A DNA stretch of 64,000 nt, taken from contig CANNFM010000012.1 of assembly GCA_947503835.1 (NCBI GenBank), forward strand, positions 147,995-211,994, in the 5' to 3' direction. The notes beneath the pieces are model-generated. The model saw only the letters and a list, made by a program, of their open reading frames with translations. It was not told the DNA's origin and made no database searches. The position numbers and the translations under genes are program-made. Positions 1 to 7,772 of this stretch are shown here, piece after piece (positions within the stretch are counted from its first letter, which is position 1; each line of letters begins with the position of its first letter). Source of the stretch: an uncultured Aquimarina sp. GTDB lineage: Bacteria > Bacteroidota > Bacteroidia > Flavobacteriales > Flavobacteriaceae.

Positions 1-830
1 TTTGGTTTATTTTTAGAATGATCATAGAAAAAGACTCCACTTTCATGCTCATATACATCTGTACCATACCCTGCAATTCTTTTGAATTCTAATGCCTGTA
101 TAATATCTTCTGTACATACAACTCCTCCTCTGGCCACATTAATAAGTACTGCGTCTTTTTTCATATGTTGAATCACATCTTTATTTATCATATGATGTGT
201 TTGGGTAGTAAGAGGGATGCTCAAAAAGATGATATCAGATTGCTTACATAAATTCTCTAGGTCTATATAAGAGGTATTGTAGTTCTCTTTTATCTCATGG
301 TCTTCATAAATATCGTAAACAATGATCTTGCAACCAAAACCGTGCATTATTCTGGTGATTACCTTTCCTATTCTACCTGTCCCAATAATCCCTACTGTTT
401 TTTTATTGACATCAAAGCCAACAAGATTACTCAATGAAAAATTGTAATTGCTTACTTGTTCATTAGATTGAATTAATTTACGATTTAAAGCCAATAAAAG
501 AGCCACTGCATGCTCGGCTATAGCATGTGGTGAATACCCTGCAACGTTGGCCACTTTAATTCCTAGTTTTTTTGCCATCACAAGATTTACATTATCATAT
601 CCTGTTGAGCGAAGTGTAATATATCTGATTCCAAAGTCTTTTAGCCTTTCTAAAACTGCAGATGATGCATCATCTGCAGAAAAAATAGAAATTATATCAA
701 AGCCTAGTGCCAATCTAGCAGTTTTTAAAGTTAACCTCTCTGGTATATACTTGATTTGATGCCCTGCACTATTTGCCTTTTCAAGAAAAGGAATTTCAAA
801 ATCCTTGGCACTATATATCAAGATCTTCAT
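1..830 (-). CDS. ldhA: D-lactate dehydrogenase (2-hydroxyacid dehydrogenase), C-terminus cut by window edge
   Basis: Reduces pyruvate to D-lactate with NADH in the cytoplasm, a fermentative role. My translation from the ATG at 830 gives 276 residues with no stop before the window edge. The Rossmann motif GTGRIGK lies near residue 150, RSTGYDN near 74 (substrate region), VARGG carries the catalytic Arg, and YEHESGVFFYDHS matches the LdhA-specific stretch near the catalytic His. About 50 C-terminal residues are missing. The start overlaps the end of the upstream lipoprotein gene by 20 bp, so it is probably the last gene of the operon starting at the hsp20 gene, which has an FNR-like promoter. 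Family is secure; the D-lactate preference comes from the motif resemblance. Confidence 0.85.
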   Translation of the reverse strand, partial: MKILIYSAKDFEIPFLEKANSAGHQIKYIPERLTLKTARLALGFDIISIFSADDASSAVLERLKDFGIRYITLRSTGYDNVNLVMAKKLGIKVANVAGYSPHAIAEHAVALLLALNRKLIQSNEQVSNYNFSLSNLVGFDVNKKTVGIIGTGRIGKVITRIMHGFGCKIIVYDIYEDHEIKENYNTSYIDLENLCKQSDIIFLSIPLTTQTHHMINKDVIQHMKKDAVLINVARGGVVCTEDIIQALEFKRIAGYGTDVYEHESGVFFYDHSKNKP

Positions 831-1476
831 CTGTAAATTCTTCTATGATTAATAATTGTTGCCCTTTTAATGCCCAAATCACTACTTTAACATAGTCATT
901 CACGGCCTTTTTAGTAGTTTCTGGTTCGGTGATATCAATAGATCCTCTCCAAATTAATTCCTTTTCTTTTTCTGGACAAAGACAGTATAATGATGATTCT
1001 GCATGAAAAATTTGATACTCTTCATAATACTCTTCATCATGATATATTTCCTGATTTTCGAAATAGTCATCTCTAAAGCTCTTAAACGTTTTATCAAGAT
1101 TTCTATATGCTTTTACAACGGTTACTCTATCCTCTACCCCTACTACTTTTGAAAGTAAGATAGCATCAAAACCCTGTTCAATCAATTGTTCTTCGAGCGC
1201 CATCAATTGTTCTTCGGTTTTGGGTGAAGTAGTGAATTTTTCCTGAAAGAAACCAAGGCTCTTTACTGCATTCACTCCACTCTTTTTCAATTCTGATGCT
1301 AGTTTCTTTTCAAATATTTTTCGATTACCATCATCGGGCGTTATGCCAATAACCAAAACTTTTTGAGCTTCAAAAGTGTCAATATCAGGATTCTTCCAGT
1401 TCTCAACCAATTCACTAGAGGTACAACTATACAATAACCCAGCAAGGAGTAATAAAAAAATATATGGCTTGTTCAT
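811..1476 (-). CDS. Putative lipoprotein of unknown function, 221 aa
   Basis: Begins with a lipoprotein signal: a hydrophobic stretch (residues 5-16) followed by LLYSC, with Cys18 as the likely lipidated residue. The rest is a soluble alpha/beta-looking domain with an early KVLVIGITPDDGNRKIFEKK segment, reminiscent of DUF4136-like envelope lipoproteins, but I cannot assign a family. There is an acidic Tyr/Glu-rich patch in the middle. It lies 10 bp after the flavodoxin-like gene and overlaps ldhA, so it is cotranscribed with low-oxygen genes. Likely membrane-anchored, facing the periplasm. Function unknown. Confidence 0.7.
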   Translation of the reverse strand: MNKPYIFLLLLAGLLYSCTSSELVENWKNPDIDTFEAQKVLVIGITPDDGNRKIFEKKLASELKKSGVNAVKSLGFFQEKFTTSPKTEEQLMALEEQLIEQGFDAILLSKVVGVEDRVTVVKAYRNLDKTFKSFRDDYFENQEIYHDEEYYEEYQIFHAESSLYCLCPEKEKELIWRGSIDITEPETTKKAVNDYVKVVIWALKGQQLLIIEEFTDEDLDI

Positions 1477-1486
1477 TTCTTATAGT

Positions 1487-1987
1487 TTATTTAATTATTG
1501 TGTTTAATCGTTCTACGACCACACTGGTATAGTATGGTGTTTTTTCTATAATTGATTCGCCGGAGATTACATCCACATCTTCTAAAGCTATATTACTGCT
1601 TCCTACTGTAGAAAGAATGATGAGTTTATCTAATCGATCCGGGTAGTTTTTAATAAACTTCTTTACATTACGCGGTGGACTACCATACTCCCAGGAATTA
1701 ATGATAAGTAAGGCATCCCATTTATCAATATTTACTGTAAACAGGGTGTATACATCAATTACTTTAAAATAAATAGTGTCTTTTTCATAATGTCTTAAAA
1801 CTCCTTGCACCAATGAATCTTTGAATTTACTGCCCTGTGAGGCTATCAGTACTTTGGTTTCTAAATTAGGGTTATTAACCTCGAAAGGGATTACGGTATC
1901 CATAGAGTAGGTATACTCATGCCACCCTAAAAATACTGCAAAGAGTACAATGGCAGAACCTACAACTACTATAAGAATACGTTTCAT
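1487..1987 (-). CDS. Membrane-anchored flavodoxin-like protein, 166 aa
   Basis: A single N-terminal hydrophobic helix (about residues 4-22) is followed by an alpha/beta domain with the rhythm of a flavodoxin: a first strand KVLIASQGSKFKDSL, then WDALLIINSWEYGSPP at the place of the second flavin loop, then LIILSTVGSSN. The FMN phosphate loop is not a good match, so flavin binding is uncertain. It lies between a small helical protein gene and a lipoprotein gene in the hsp20-to-ldhA operon. It may act on redox or quality control in the envelope. This is fold-level resemblance only. Confidence 0.6.
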   Translation of the reverse strand: MKRILIVVVGSAIVLFAVFLGWHEYTYSMDTVIPFEVNNPNLETKVLIASQGSKFKDSLVQGVLRHYEKDTIYFKVIDVYTLFTVNIDKWDALLIINSWEYGSPPRNVKKFIKNYPDRLDKLIILSTVGSSNIALEDVDVISGESIIEKTPYYTSVVVERLNTIIK

Positions 1988-1996
1988 GGGAATATC

Positions 1997-2440
1997 TTAA
2001 TTGAGTAATCGTTTTTGTTTGCCTTCTTTCATTATGGTTTTGATCAACTCAAAAATCTTTCTTTTTGTATCCTTATAGTTATTAAGATATTCACTTACCT
2101 TTATTACCAATGCACGGTGATTTTCTTTATATTGTTTTTCTTCGACAGGTTGATCCTCTCCATCCACTAATATGGTGAGTGCATTATGATGATTGATTAT
2201 TTCTTTTAGCAATGGTTCTAGATCTTTTCTCTCTTCTGCTAAATTATTAACTACCCTTTTACTTTTTTCAAAAATTTTTCCAGAAATAAGCTGTAGCGCG
2301 TAATTCTCCATGAGTTCATCCAAAAAATGCTGTTCATCTTTAATGAATTTGAGTTCAGAAACCCAGTTTAGTGAGGTCTCATGTAACTCATCAGGACTTT
2401 GCCACTCTACATACTTCATGTTTGGTTCTTTAGCTTTCAT
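1997..2440 (-). CDS. Small helical protein of unknown function, 147 aa (paralogue of 3035-3466)
   Basis: Predicted all-helical and highly charged with no membrane segment. Residues 14-45 resemble the start of the neighbouring protein at 3035-3466: both have a W-x-S-x-L-x-F-I-x-x-E/D-x-H-F pattern followed by a leucine/asparagine heptad-like helix. The two therefore look like diverged duplicates flanking the small heat shock gene. The 63 bp gap after hsp20 holds no clear promoter, suggesting cotranscription from the FNR-like box at 3020. No domain name recognised; an accessory role in low-oxygen or envelope stress is inferred from context only. Confidence 0.7.
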   Translation of the reverse strand: MKAKEPNMKYVEWQSPDELHETSLNWVSELKFIKDEQHFLDELMENYALQLISGKIFEKSKRVVNNLAEERKDLEPLLKEIINHHNALTILVDGEDQPVEEKQYKENHRALVIKVSEYLNNYKDTKRKIFELIKTIMKEGKQKRLLN

Positions 2441-2503
2441 AACTTTTAATTTTAAAAGAAAAGGCAGAAAAAATTACCCCCATTTTTCTGCCCCCCTTAT
2501 GGT

Positions 2504-2947
2504 TTAAGCTATATCAATCACTCTCTTTGGTGGTTCTTTAGCTTCTTCTCTTTTTAAAAGATTAAGTGTAAGAATTCCGTCTTTATACATAGCTTTAACC
2601 TTTTCGTTTTGGTCTACACTGCTTGGCAATTGTAGCTTTCTGTCAAACGAGCTATAATTGAATTCTTTGCGTGTATAATTCTCGTCTTCTTCTACCTCTT
2701 CTTTGCTGCTTTTTGCACAAATGTGCAGGATATCATCCTCTATAGTTACTTCGATATCTTTTTTTGAAAAACCAGGAACGGCAAGTTCTATTTCGAAGTC
2801 ATTCTTGTTTTCTTTGACATTCATTGCAGGAAGATTTTTATCTCTTACGAAGAAATCATCTGCAAAAAAATCATCGGTATCCAACCAACTAGAAACCCTA
2901 TCATTAATCCAGGGAAATCTATTCTTATTAAATTTAATTATTGACAT
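2504..2947 (-). CDS. hsp20: Small heat shock protein, Hsp20/alpha-crystallin family
   Basis: ATP-independent holdase that keeps unfolding cytoplasmic proteins soluble. At 147 aa it has normal family length. The alpha-crystallin domain runs from about residue 38 (NVKENKNDFEIELAVPGFSKKDIEV) to the closing AMYKDGILTLNL motif near residue 120, which corresponds to the conserved A-x-x-x-[D/N]-G-[V/I]-L signature. It is the first gene of a leftward run ending in ldhA. An FNR-like box at 3020-3031 with a -7-like element at 2989-2996 lies just upstream, so expression is probably raised at low oxygen. Confidence 0.93.
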   Translation of the reverse strand: MSIIKFNKNRFPWINDRVSSWLDTDDFFADDFFVRDKNLPAMNVKENKNDFEIELAVPGFSKKDIEVTIEDDILHICAKSSKEEVEEDENYTRKEFNYSSFDRKLQLPSSVDQNEKVKAMYKDGILTLNLLKREEAKEPPKRVIDIA

Positions 2948-2988
2948 AATGTTATGGTTTATTAGAGTTATTAATTCATTTATACTTC

Positions 2989-3031
2989 TAAAATTAAGGT
3001 GTCTAAAGGCTGATAAAAATGATAATTATCA
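2989..3031 (-). promoter_or_regulatory. FNR-like promoter of hsp20
   Basis: Palindrome TGATAATTATCA at 3020-3031, a 23-bp gap, then TAATTTTA (TAnnTTTG-like) at 2996-2989 on the minus strand. Same geometry as the other sites listed here. Confidence 0.7.
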
Positions 3032-3034
3032 GTT

Positions 3035-3466
3035 TCACTTTATTTTAACTTTGCCTCTTTTCTTTTTCAGAATGTTTCCTGTATAATTGAAGATGTTGGC
3101 TTTTAGTTCCCTGAAGTTTTTACAGAAATCATCAAACGTCATTTTCATCAATACATGCTCTTGATAGTAGGAATGATCATAAGAAATAAAATCAAATTCT
3201 AGCATACCCCCTAGTACACTTTCATGTTTTCTGATACTTCGGTTTATGTTCTTTATTTCTTCTTCTGCTACTATGATTTGTTCTTTGTATTCTTGTAATC
3301 GTTCAAAGAGATTAGGTGTGTTTGGCTCAAACACATAAGAATTAAGTAATTGATTAATAAAGTGAATTTCTCTTTGAATAAATTGAAGGCTGGATTTCCA
3401 GTCTAAGATGTCGAGATGAATCTCTTTGAGTTCTTTTTCTAACGAAGGTCTGGCTGCAGTTTTCAT
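3035..3466 (-). CDS. Small helical protein of unknown function, 143 aa (paralogue of 1997-2440)
   Basis: Charged, all-helical, no membrane segment. The N-terminal third (KEIHLDILDWKSSLQFIQRE) aligns by eye with the protein at 1997-2440. A coiled-coil-like segment sits around residues 55-85 (LQEYKEQIIVAEEEIKNI). It lies upstream of hsp20 in the same direction and has its own FNR-like box at 3522-3533. The hsp20 box lies just past its stop codon. Both paralogues bracket the small heat shock gene, which suggests a shared stress role. No known family recognised. Confidence 0.7.
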   Translation of the reverse strand: MKTAARPSLEKELKEIHLDILDWKSSLQFIQREIHFINQLLNSYVFEPNTPNLFERLQEYKEQIIVAEEEIKNINRSIRKHESVLGGMLEFDFISYDHSYYQEHVLMKMTFDDFCKNFRELKANIFNYTGNILKKKRGKVKIK

Positions 3467-3490
3467 TTTTCTTAGTTTTAAGGCTGAAGA

Positions 3491-3533
3491 GTAATGTACC
3501 TAAATACAAGCACTAAAAGAATGATAATTATCA
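3491..3533 (-). promoter_or_regulatory. FNR-like promoter of the 143-aa helical protein gene
   Basis: TGATAATTATCA at 3522-3533, 23 bp, then TACATTAC at 3498-3491 on the minus strand. The TA of the -7 element is in place but TTTG is degenerate. Confidence 0.55.
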
Positions 3534-3689
3534 GGTTATAAGGGTTTTTGAAAAGAATTAAAATCTTAAACCTGGATTAAATATGCACCCAACTACACTA
3601 TGCCCTTTCCCAGCAGATTTTTTTGTCTTCCGTACATAAAAATCAAATGTGTAACGTTTTTTTATCTGTCCCATATTTATATACTTATT

Positions 3690-3933
3690 TCCTGTAATAG
3701 TATATTATTCTCCTGCAATAGTATATTACTCTCCTGCATCTATTTTATGTTTCCTGCATTATTATTATAGTCTCCTGCGACTTTTTTTATGATTCCTGCA
3801 TATAAATATGAGCGTCCTGCATGGCAGGACGCTCATATTTATATGCAGGAATAGATTTTTTTAATGCAGGAAACATAAAATAGATACAGGAGTAATGATA
3901 TATACTTCAGAGATATTAAAAATCAAAGCAGGA
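3690..3933. repeat. 21-bp phased TCCTG array ending in a large inverted repeat
   Basis: TCCTG occurs at 3690, 3711, 3732, 3752, 3773, 3794 and 3815, a period of 21 bp with one 20. The motif then inverts: CAGGA at 3825, 3846, 3867 and 3887, a degenerate copy at 3908 and one at 3929. At the centre, 3794-3820 and 3824-3850 are a perfect 27-bp inverted repeat with a 3-nt loop. The outer arms also pair (3731-3761 with 3863-3892), the left arm having one extra unit. The intervening 14-16 bases of each unit are AT-rich and mostly differ. It lies between the end of the RNase gene and the promoter of the 143-aa gene. A transcript would fold into a very long hairpin; terminator, insulator or protein-binding array are all possible. 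Confidence 0.85.
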
Positions 3934-5293
3934 TTTCTATTACTTCATACAATTTTGGAATATGTACCCTCCAGCGATAGGTATCTTGTATTTTTACCCG
4001 TAATGTATCGGCAGCCGTGGCTTCACCATGAACCAAAAAGACTTTTTCGGGTATATTCTTGATCTTACTCATCCAGTCTAACAATTCTTGTTGATCTGCA
4101 TGTGCAGATAGGCTTTCAATTTGATGAATTTTTGCGTTAACGGGATAATATTTTCCAAATAATTTGATTTCATGAGCTCCTTCTTGCAATAATCTTCCTC
4201 GGGTTCCTTCGGCCTGAAACCCTACCAGCACTACAGCTGTTGAATTATTGTCTATAAGCTGTTTTAGATAGGTAAGCACTCTGCCTCCTGTAACCATGCC
4301 ACTACCTGCAATTACGATTTTAGGACGTGGGTTATCAATTACCTCCCAGGTTTCTTTGTATGAAGTTACAATATTGATATGATTGCAAATGGCATAATAT
4401 TCGTTCATTGATAATTTGTGCCAATCTGGAAAACTCTCAAAAACAGAAAGTACGTTATTACCCATCGGGCTATCTACATATATCGGAATATTAGGGATGC
4501 GGTTTTTTTGATACAATTTCCACAATATATACATAAGTACTTGTAATCTCTCTACGGCAAAAGAAGGGATAATCAAAGTGCCTTGTTCATAGAGTGTATT
4601 TTTGATTAACTCAATTAATTTTTCTTCTACATCTTCATTGGGATGCAATGTATCACCATACGTACTTTCTACAAAAAGGTAATCTGCCCATTCTGGTTTT
4701 TCGGGAGGGCTAAGAAGTACGTCTTCCTTTCTACCTACATCTCCAGAAAACACGAAAACTTTTTCGTAGAGATCTAATTCTATATAGGTAGCTCCTATAA
4801 TATGCCCATTGTATTTAAATCTATACTTGATGTTTTGGGACAAAGAGATCCAGGTGTCTTTTTCCTGATTTTTAAAATGTCGTATTGTTTTTTCGGCATC
4901 CTTTTCGGTATAAAAGGGCAAAGCGGGATCATGTTTTGAGTAGCCTTCTTTATTGGCCCTTTCGGCTTCTTCTTGATGTATTTTTGCACTATCTCTAAGG
5001 ATAATTTCGGTTATGGCCAGAGTGGGTGCTGTTCCTATAATATCACCAGCAAACCCTTGTTTGATTAATCTTGGTAAATAGCCTGTATGATCTAAATGCC
5101 CATGTGTAAGCAATACAACATCAATTGCAGACACATCTATCGGTAAATTCTTCCAGTTTAGTTCTCGAAGTTCTTTGATGCCTTGAAACATACCACAATC
5201 GATAAGTATATTTTTATGTGGTGTTTCGATATAAAACTTTGATCCGGTTACGGTCCCAGCGGCACCCAGAAAATGAATTTTAACTGTTGGCAT
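3923..5293 (-). CDS. MBL-fold beta-CASP RNA exo/endonuclease
   Basis: Zinc-dependent RNase-like hydrolase of the beta-CASP group (CPSF73/Ysh1-like), probably cytoplasmic. At 456 aa it has typical length. Motif 2 is THGHLDHTG (His64, His66, Asp68, His69), followed by FSGDVGRKED. The beta-CASP segment shows SFAVERLQ, GSGMVTGGR and HQIESLSAHADQQELLDW, and the last motif is FLVHGE. All metal-binding motifs are present, so it should be active. It follows a gene for an ATP-cone/PD-(D/E)xK protein by 9 bp, suggesting a pair acting on nucleic acids. The stop codon abuts the phased TCCTG array. Confidence 0.9.
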   Translation of the reverse strand: MPTVKIHFLGAAGTVTGSKFYIETPHKNILIDCGMFQGIKELRELNWKNLPIDVSAIDVVLLTHGHLDHTGYLPRLIKQGFAGDIIGTAPTLAITEIILRDSAKIHQEEAERANKEGYSKHDPALPFYTEKDAEKTIRHFKNQEKDTWISLSQNIKYRFKYNGHIIGATYIELDLYEKVFVFSGDVGRKEDVLLSPPEKPEWADYLFVESTYGDTLHPNEDVEEKLIELIKNTLYEQGTLIIPSFAVERLQVLMYILWKLYQKNRIPNIPIYVDSPMGNNVLSVFESFPDWHKLSMNEYYAICNHINIVTSYKETWEVIDNPRPKIVIAGSGMVTGGRVLTYLKQLIDNNSTAVVLVGFQAEGTRGRLLQEGAHEIKLFGKYYPVNAKIHQIESLSAHADQQELLDWMSKIKNIPEKVFLVHGEATAADTLRVKIQDTYRWRVHIPKLYEVIEILL

Positions 5294-5302
5294 AATGGTT
5301 AT

Positions 5303-6145
5303 TTAGATATTACATAACATTTTAATTTCTTCAAGAATATTGTGTTTTCGTTGTTCGGAAACTCCCAAATGGTCAAGATAGAATACATCATTAATAAGCT
5401 GCTTGCACAAAACAACATCTCGGCTTAGTAAAAACTGTTTTTCACGACGGGTTAATCGCGTAGAAACGGTTATGGGATACAATCCTAATCGATCAATCCT
5501 ATCCTTGATACCATTTTCATTAGGGTGGTCCCAACTTAGCAGATACAAGCCTGCACACTCTCCAAACAAAATGGCATCTTTGGTAAAACGTGTATTGGTT
5601 ACTACCCATCCTTGATCAGGAGTCATTTTGCCATTATTTTGTTCATGATTAAAGGTTATAATATCCTGATACCTTGAATGGATGTATAGAGGAACTTTTA
5701 CATTACAATTGCGCCCTTCTTCGCTGTGAAATTTACACTCAATCACAAGATAATTATTATTTTTTCTGGCAGTAACGTCGACCTCATGGGATACACATTT
5801 ACCCTGAAGAATTTGGCCAACCGCTACATCATATCCTGAGTATTTCATAATTGCTGCGACAAACTTCTCAAAGGGGAAACCCGTGGGTCCCAGCTCATAG
5901 ATTGCTTTTTTGAGCTTATACTTTGATGCAAAAACAGATCTTTTCTTTTTGAGTAAAGCAAAAGCTCGATTGTAAATCTCTTTAGTAGAAATGTCTTGGT
6001 ACAATTCATCTCTAACGACATTCAGAATTTGTTTAACAGTATCGTCATCTGCACCGCTGCGTAGTAAAGAATTACGAAGCTTATGAATTGAAAACTTAGT
6101 TCTTTCTCCCGAAGATTTAATAATATCAAGGTCTTGGTTTTGCAT
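5303..6145 (-). CDS. ATP-cone domain fused to a restriction-endonuclease-like (PD-(D/E)xK) domain
   Basis: Residues 7-66 form an ATP-cone, the nucleotide-sensing domain best known from ribonucleotide reductases and NrdR (SSGERTKFSIHKLRNSL). Residues 88-160 look like an Mrr/RecB-type nuclease core: FEKFVAAIMKYSGYDV, then HEVDVTARKNNNYLVIECK, giving Asp123, Glu136 and Lys138 as the catalytic triad. The C-terminal 110 residues are charged and helical with no assigned domain. Such a protein could cut nucleic acid under control of ATP/dATP level; that is inference. Cotranscribed with the beta-CASP RNase. No promoter seen in the repeat-filled 266 bp upstream. Confidence 0.75.
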   Translation of the reverse strand: MQNQDLDIIKSSGERTKFSIHKLRNSLLRSGADDDTVKQILNVVRDELYQDISTKEIYNRAFALLKKKRSVFASKYKLKKAIYELGPTGFPFEKFVAAIMKYSGYDVAVGQILQGKCVSHEVDVTARKNNNYLVIECKFHSEEGRNCNVKVPLYIHSRYQDIITFNHEQNNGKMTPDQGWVVTNTRFTKDAILFGECAGLYLLSWDHPNENGIKDRIDRLGLYPITVSTRLTRREKQFLLSRDVVLCKQLINDVFYLDHLGVSEQRKHNILEEIKMLCNI

Positions 6146-6178
6146 GAGGTAGAAGTTTTACACCTGGAGTAATGAAAT

Positions 6179-6379
6179 AACGCGAGGTTTTATATAAAAT
6201 TTATTGATACTTAGTTGTTGCAAACTAAAGTAGTCCCTTCTCCCTCTGGGAGAAGTTTAGAGCCTGTGCTGAACTTGATTCAGTAATGAGGGTTTCATAG
6301 TATTTCCCTCACCTTAATCCTCTCCCAGAGGGAGAGGAAACTCAAAAGATTAAATTCATTTTATATAAAACCTCGCGTT
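6179..6379. mobile_element. MITE-like element with 22-bp perfect terminal inverted repeats
   Basis: AACGCGAGGTTTTATATAAAAT at 6179-6200 is exactly repeated inverted at 6358-6379, framing 201 bp with no ORF. The interior holds two hairpins of the REP-like family, CCCTCTGGGAG near 6245 and CCTCTCCCAGAGGGAGAGG near 6325. No obvious target-site duplication outside the ends. It could equally be a long transcription-terminating stem. Confidence 0.55.
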
Positions 6380-6412
6380 AACTAGAAATAATCAATCCCA
6401 TCGAATCGGTGT

Positions 6413-6838
6413 TCAACCAACTCTCTGCGTATTTGTTTTGAAGTATTCTCTCACCAGAGCCTTTGTTTGATTATCACTCATACTATCGGCTTTAAGTACA
6501 TCTTTTACCTTCATACTAATGTCCTTGTTATTCTCTTTTAATTCTGTATAGAACTTCTCTCCAGCTTGTGCAGGTCCAAAAATTACAATGCTATCGGCAT
6601 CTTTAATAAGCGGAATAATCTCAGCAAAATAATTCCTGAACTGGTGTTTTTCGCGTTCTAGAAATTTACTATCATGCACTACATCCTGAGGCCCTCCTTT
6701 AAACCGAGTTCCAGATCCACCATGAATACGAAAGTCTTCAATGTTTGATAAAATTGTAATCATGTCTTCCCCATCTTCATTTACAGTAATAATATGGGCT
6801 TTTTCTTTATCCATCCAGATTCCTATGTTCTTATTCAT
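6413..6838 (-). CDS. baeRF/host-attachment-like protein (eRF1 domain 1-like), 141 aa
   Basis: N-terminus MNKNIGIWMDKEKAHIITV and the later SIVIFGPAQAGEKFYTEL segment resemble the RNase H-like or eRF1-like domain seen in bacterial host-attachment and baeRF proteins, where xFGPgeaK-type motifs are conserved. The central GGSGTRFKGGPQDVVHDSK stretch is Gly-rich and probably a loop. No signal peptide. It lies 11 bp after a universal stress protein gene and is likely cotranscribed from the FNR-like box at 7761. A role in ribosome rescue or translation during stress is possible; the family match is by eye. Confidence 0.6.
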   Translation of the reverse strand: MNKNIGIWMDKEKAHIITVNEDGEDMITILSNIEDFRIHGGSGTRFKGGPQDVVHDSKFLEREKHQFRNYFAEIIPLIKDADSIVIFGPAQAGEKFYTELKENNKDISMKVKDVLKADSMSDNQTKALVREYFKTNTQRVG

Positions 6839-6849
6839 CTTCTTTCTTT

Positions 6850-7701
6850 TTAATTTCTTAAATCGTGTAATGCTAATACCGGCACTTTGGCATATCTCCC
6901 TAAACTCTTAACCATCGGCTTAGAAAATATACTACCAAAGAAACTGTGTCTTCTATTAAAAAAAGTGATCATATCACTTTCTCTGCTTTCTACAAAACAG
7001 CGTACGGCGGATTGCGGGTCGACATTGCTTACTATATGAAAGGTATGTGGCAATCCATTAAAACTCTCGCTAAGTAACTTTTTATTATTCTCCTGTTCAT
7101 CATCAAGAGGGTCTCCATCTGAGGCATATAAAACCCGAATTGCCGCAGTGCTCATTTTTGCTGCTTCGATGATATCCTGAAGCTCACGGCGTTTAAAATT
7201 CATTCTATAATCGGTAGGAAACACAATCTCTTTAAGATCTTTATAACTGGCTTCTTCGGGTATAGCCATAACCGGACAGTTTCTGGATTTTTCCATAACC
7301 ATAACGGTATTACTTCCAAAGACAACATCTCTAGCACCAGTAGCTCCTTTTGTTCCCATTATAATCATCTGGATATCTTCTTTGTCTACAAGATCTTTGA
7401 TAGCATCTAATAAGCTATTAAATTGAGACACCATAAAGAATTTATGATTAGGATTATCATCTCTAAAAGTTAATCGTTCAAGAATTCTACCTAGACCTTT
7501 TTCTGATTTCTCTTTGGCTTCTTCGTAAATCTTTTCTCCAGGTTCTGGCACCATCATACTTTCTAAAGCATAACCGGTAGCATTAAATGCATTAAGCACA
7601 TAAAAATCACATACTTCATTTTTATAAAGCTCTATGGCATATTGAATAGCATTCCAGGCATTTCTTGAGAAATCGGTAGGTAATAAAATCTTCTTTTTCA
7701 T
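6850..7701 (-). CDS. Universal stress protein, tandem UspA domains
   Basis: Two UspA domains (about 1-145 and 155-283). The first keeps the ATP-binding signature G-x2-G-x9-G-S (GTKGATGARDVVFGSNT), so it is probably the nucleotide-binding type; the second lacks the motif. Cytoplasmic, thought in this family to aid survival under starvation, hypoxia or oxidative stress. The start MKKKILLPTDFSRNAWNAIQY is typical. It is transcribed from its own FNR-like box at 7761-7772, which overlaps the stop codon of the upstream usp gene, and is followed by the baeRF-like gene. Confidence 0.92.
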   Translation of the reverse strand: MKKKILLPTDFSRNAWNAIQYAIELYKNEVCDFYVLNAFNATGYALESMMVPEPGEKIYEEAKEKSEKGLGRILERLTFRDDNPNHKFFMVSQFNSLLDAIKDLVDKEDIQMIIMGTKGATGARDVVFGSNTVMVMEKSRNCPVMAIPEEASYKDLKEIVFPTDYRMNFKRRELQDIIEAAKMSTAAIRVLYASDGDPLDDEQENNKKLLSESFNGLPHTFHIVSNVDPQSAVRCFVESRESDMITFFNRRHSFFGSIFSKPMVKSLGRYAKVPVLALHDLRN

Positions 7702-7729
7702 GAGTCAAATTTTAAAAGTTTATGTGTGA

Positions 7730-7772
7730 TAAATGTACATGTATGTTTGAGTCAGAACAATGATAATTATCA
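7730..7772 (-). promoter_or_regulatory. FNR-like promoter of the usp gene at 6850-7701
   Basis: TGATAATTATCA at 7761-7772, 23 bp, then TACATTTA at 7737-7730 on the minus strand. The last three bases of the box on the plus strand are the stop codon of the upstream usp gene. Confidence 0.72.

Noticed and set aside
3690..3933. Possible CRISPR array
   Set aside because: The repeated part is only 5-7 bp, spacers are about 14-16 bp and AT-rich, the array inverts in the middle, and no cas gene is near.
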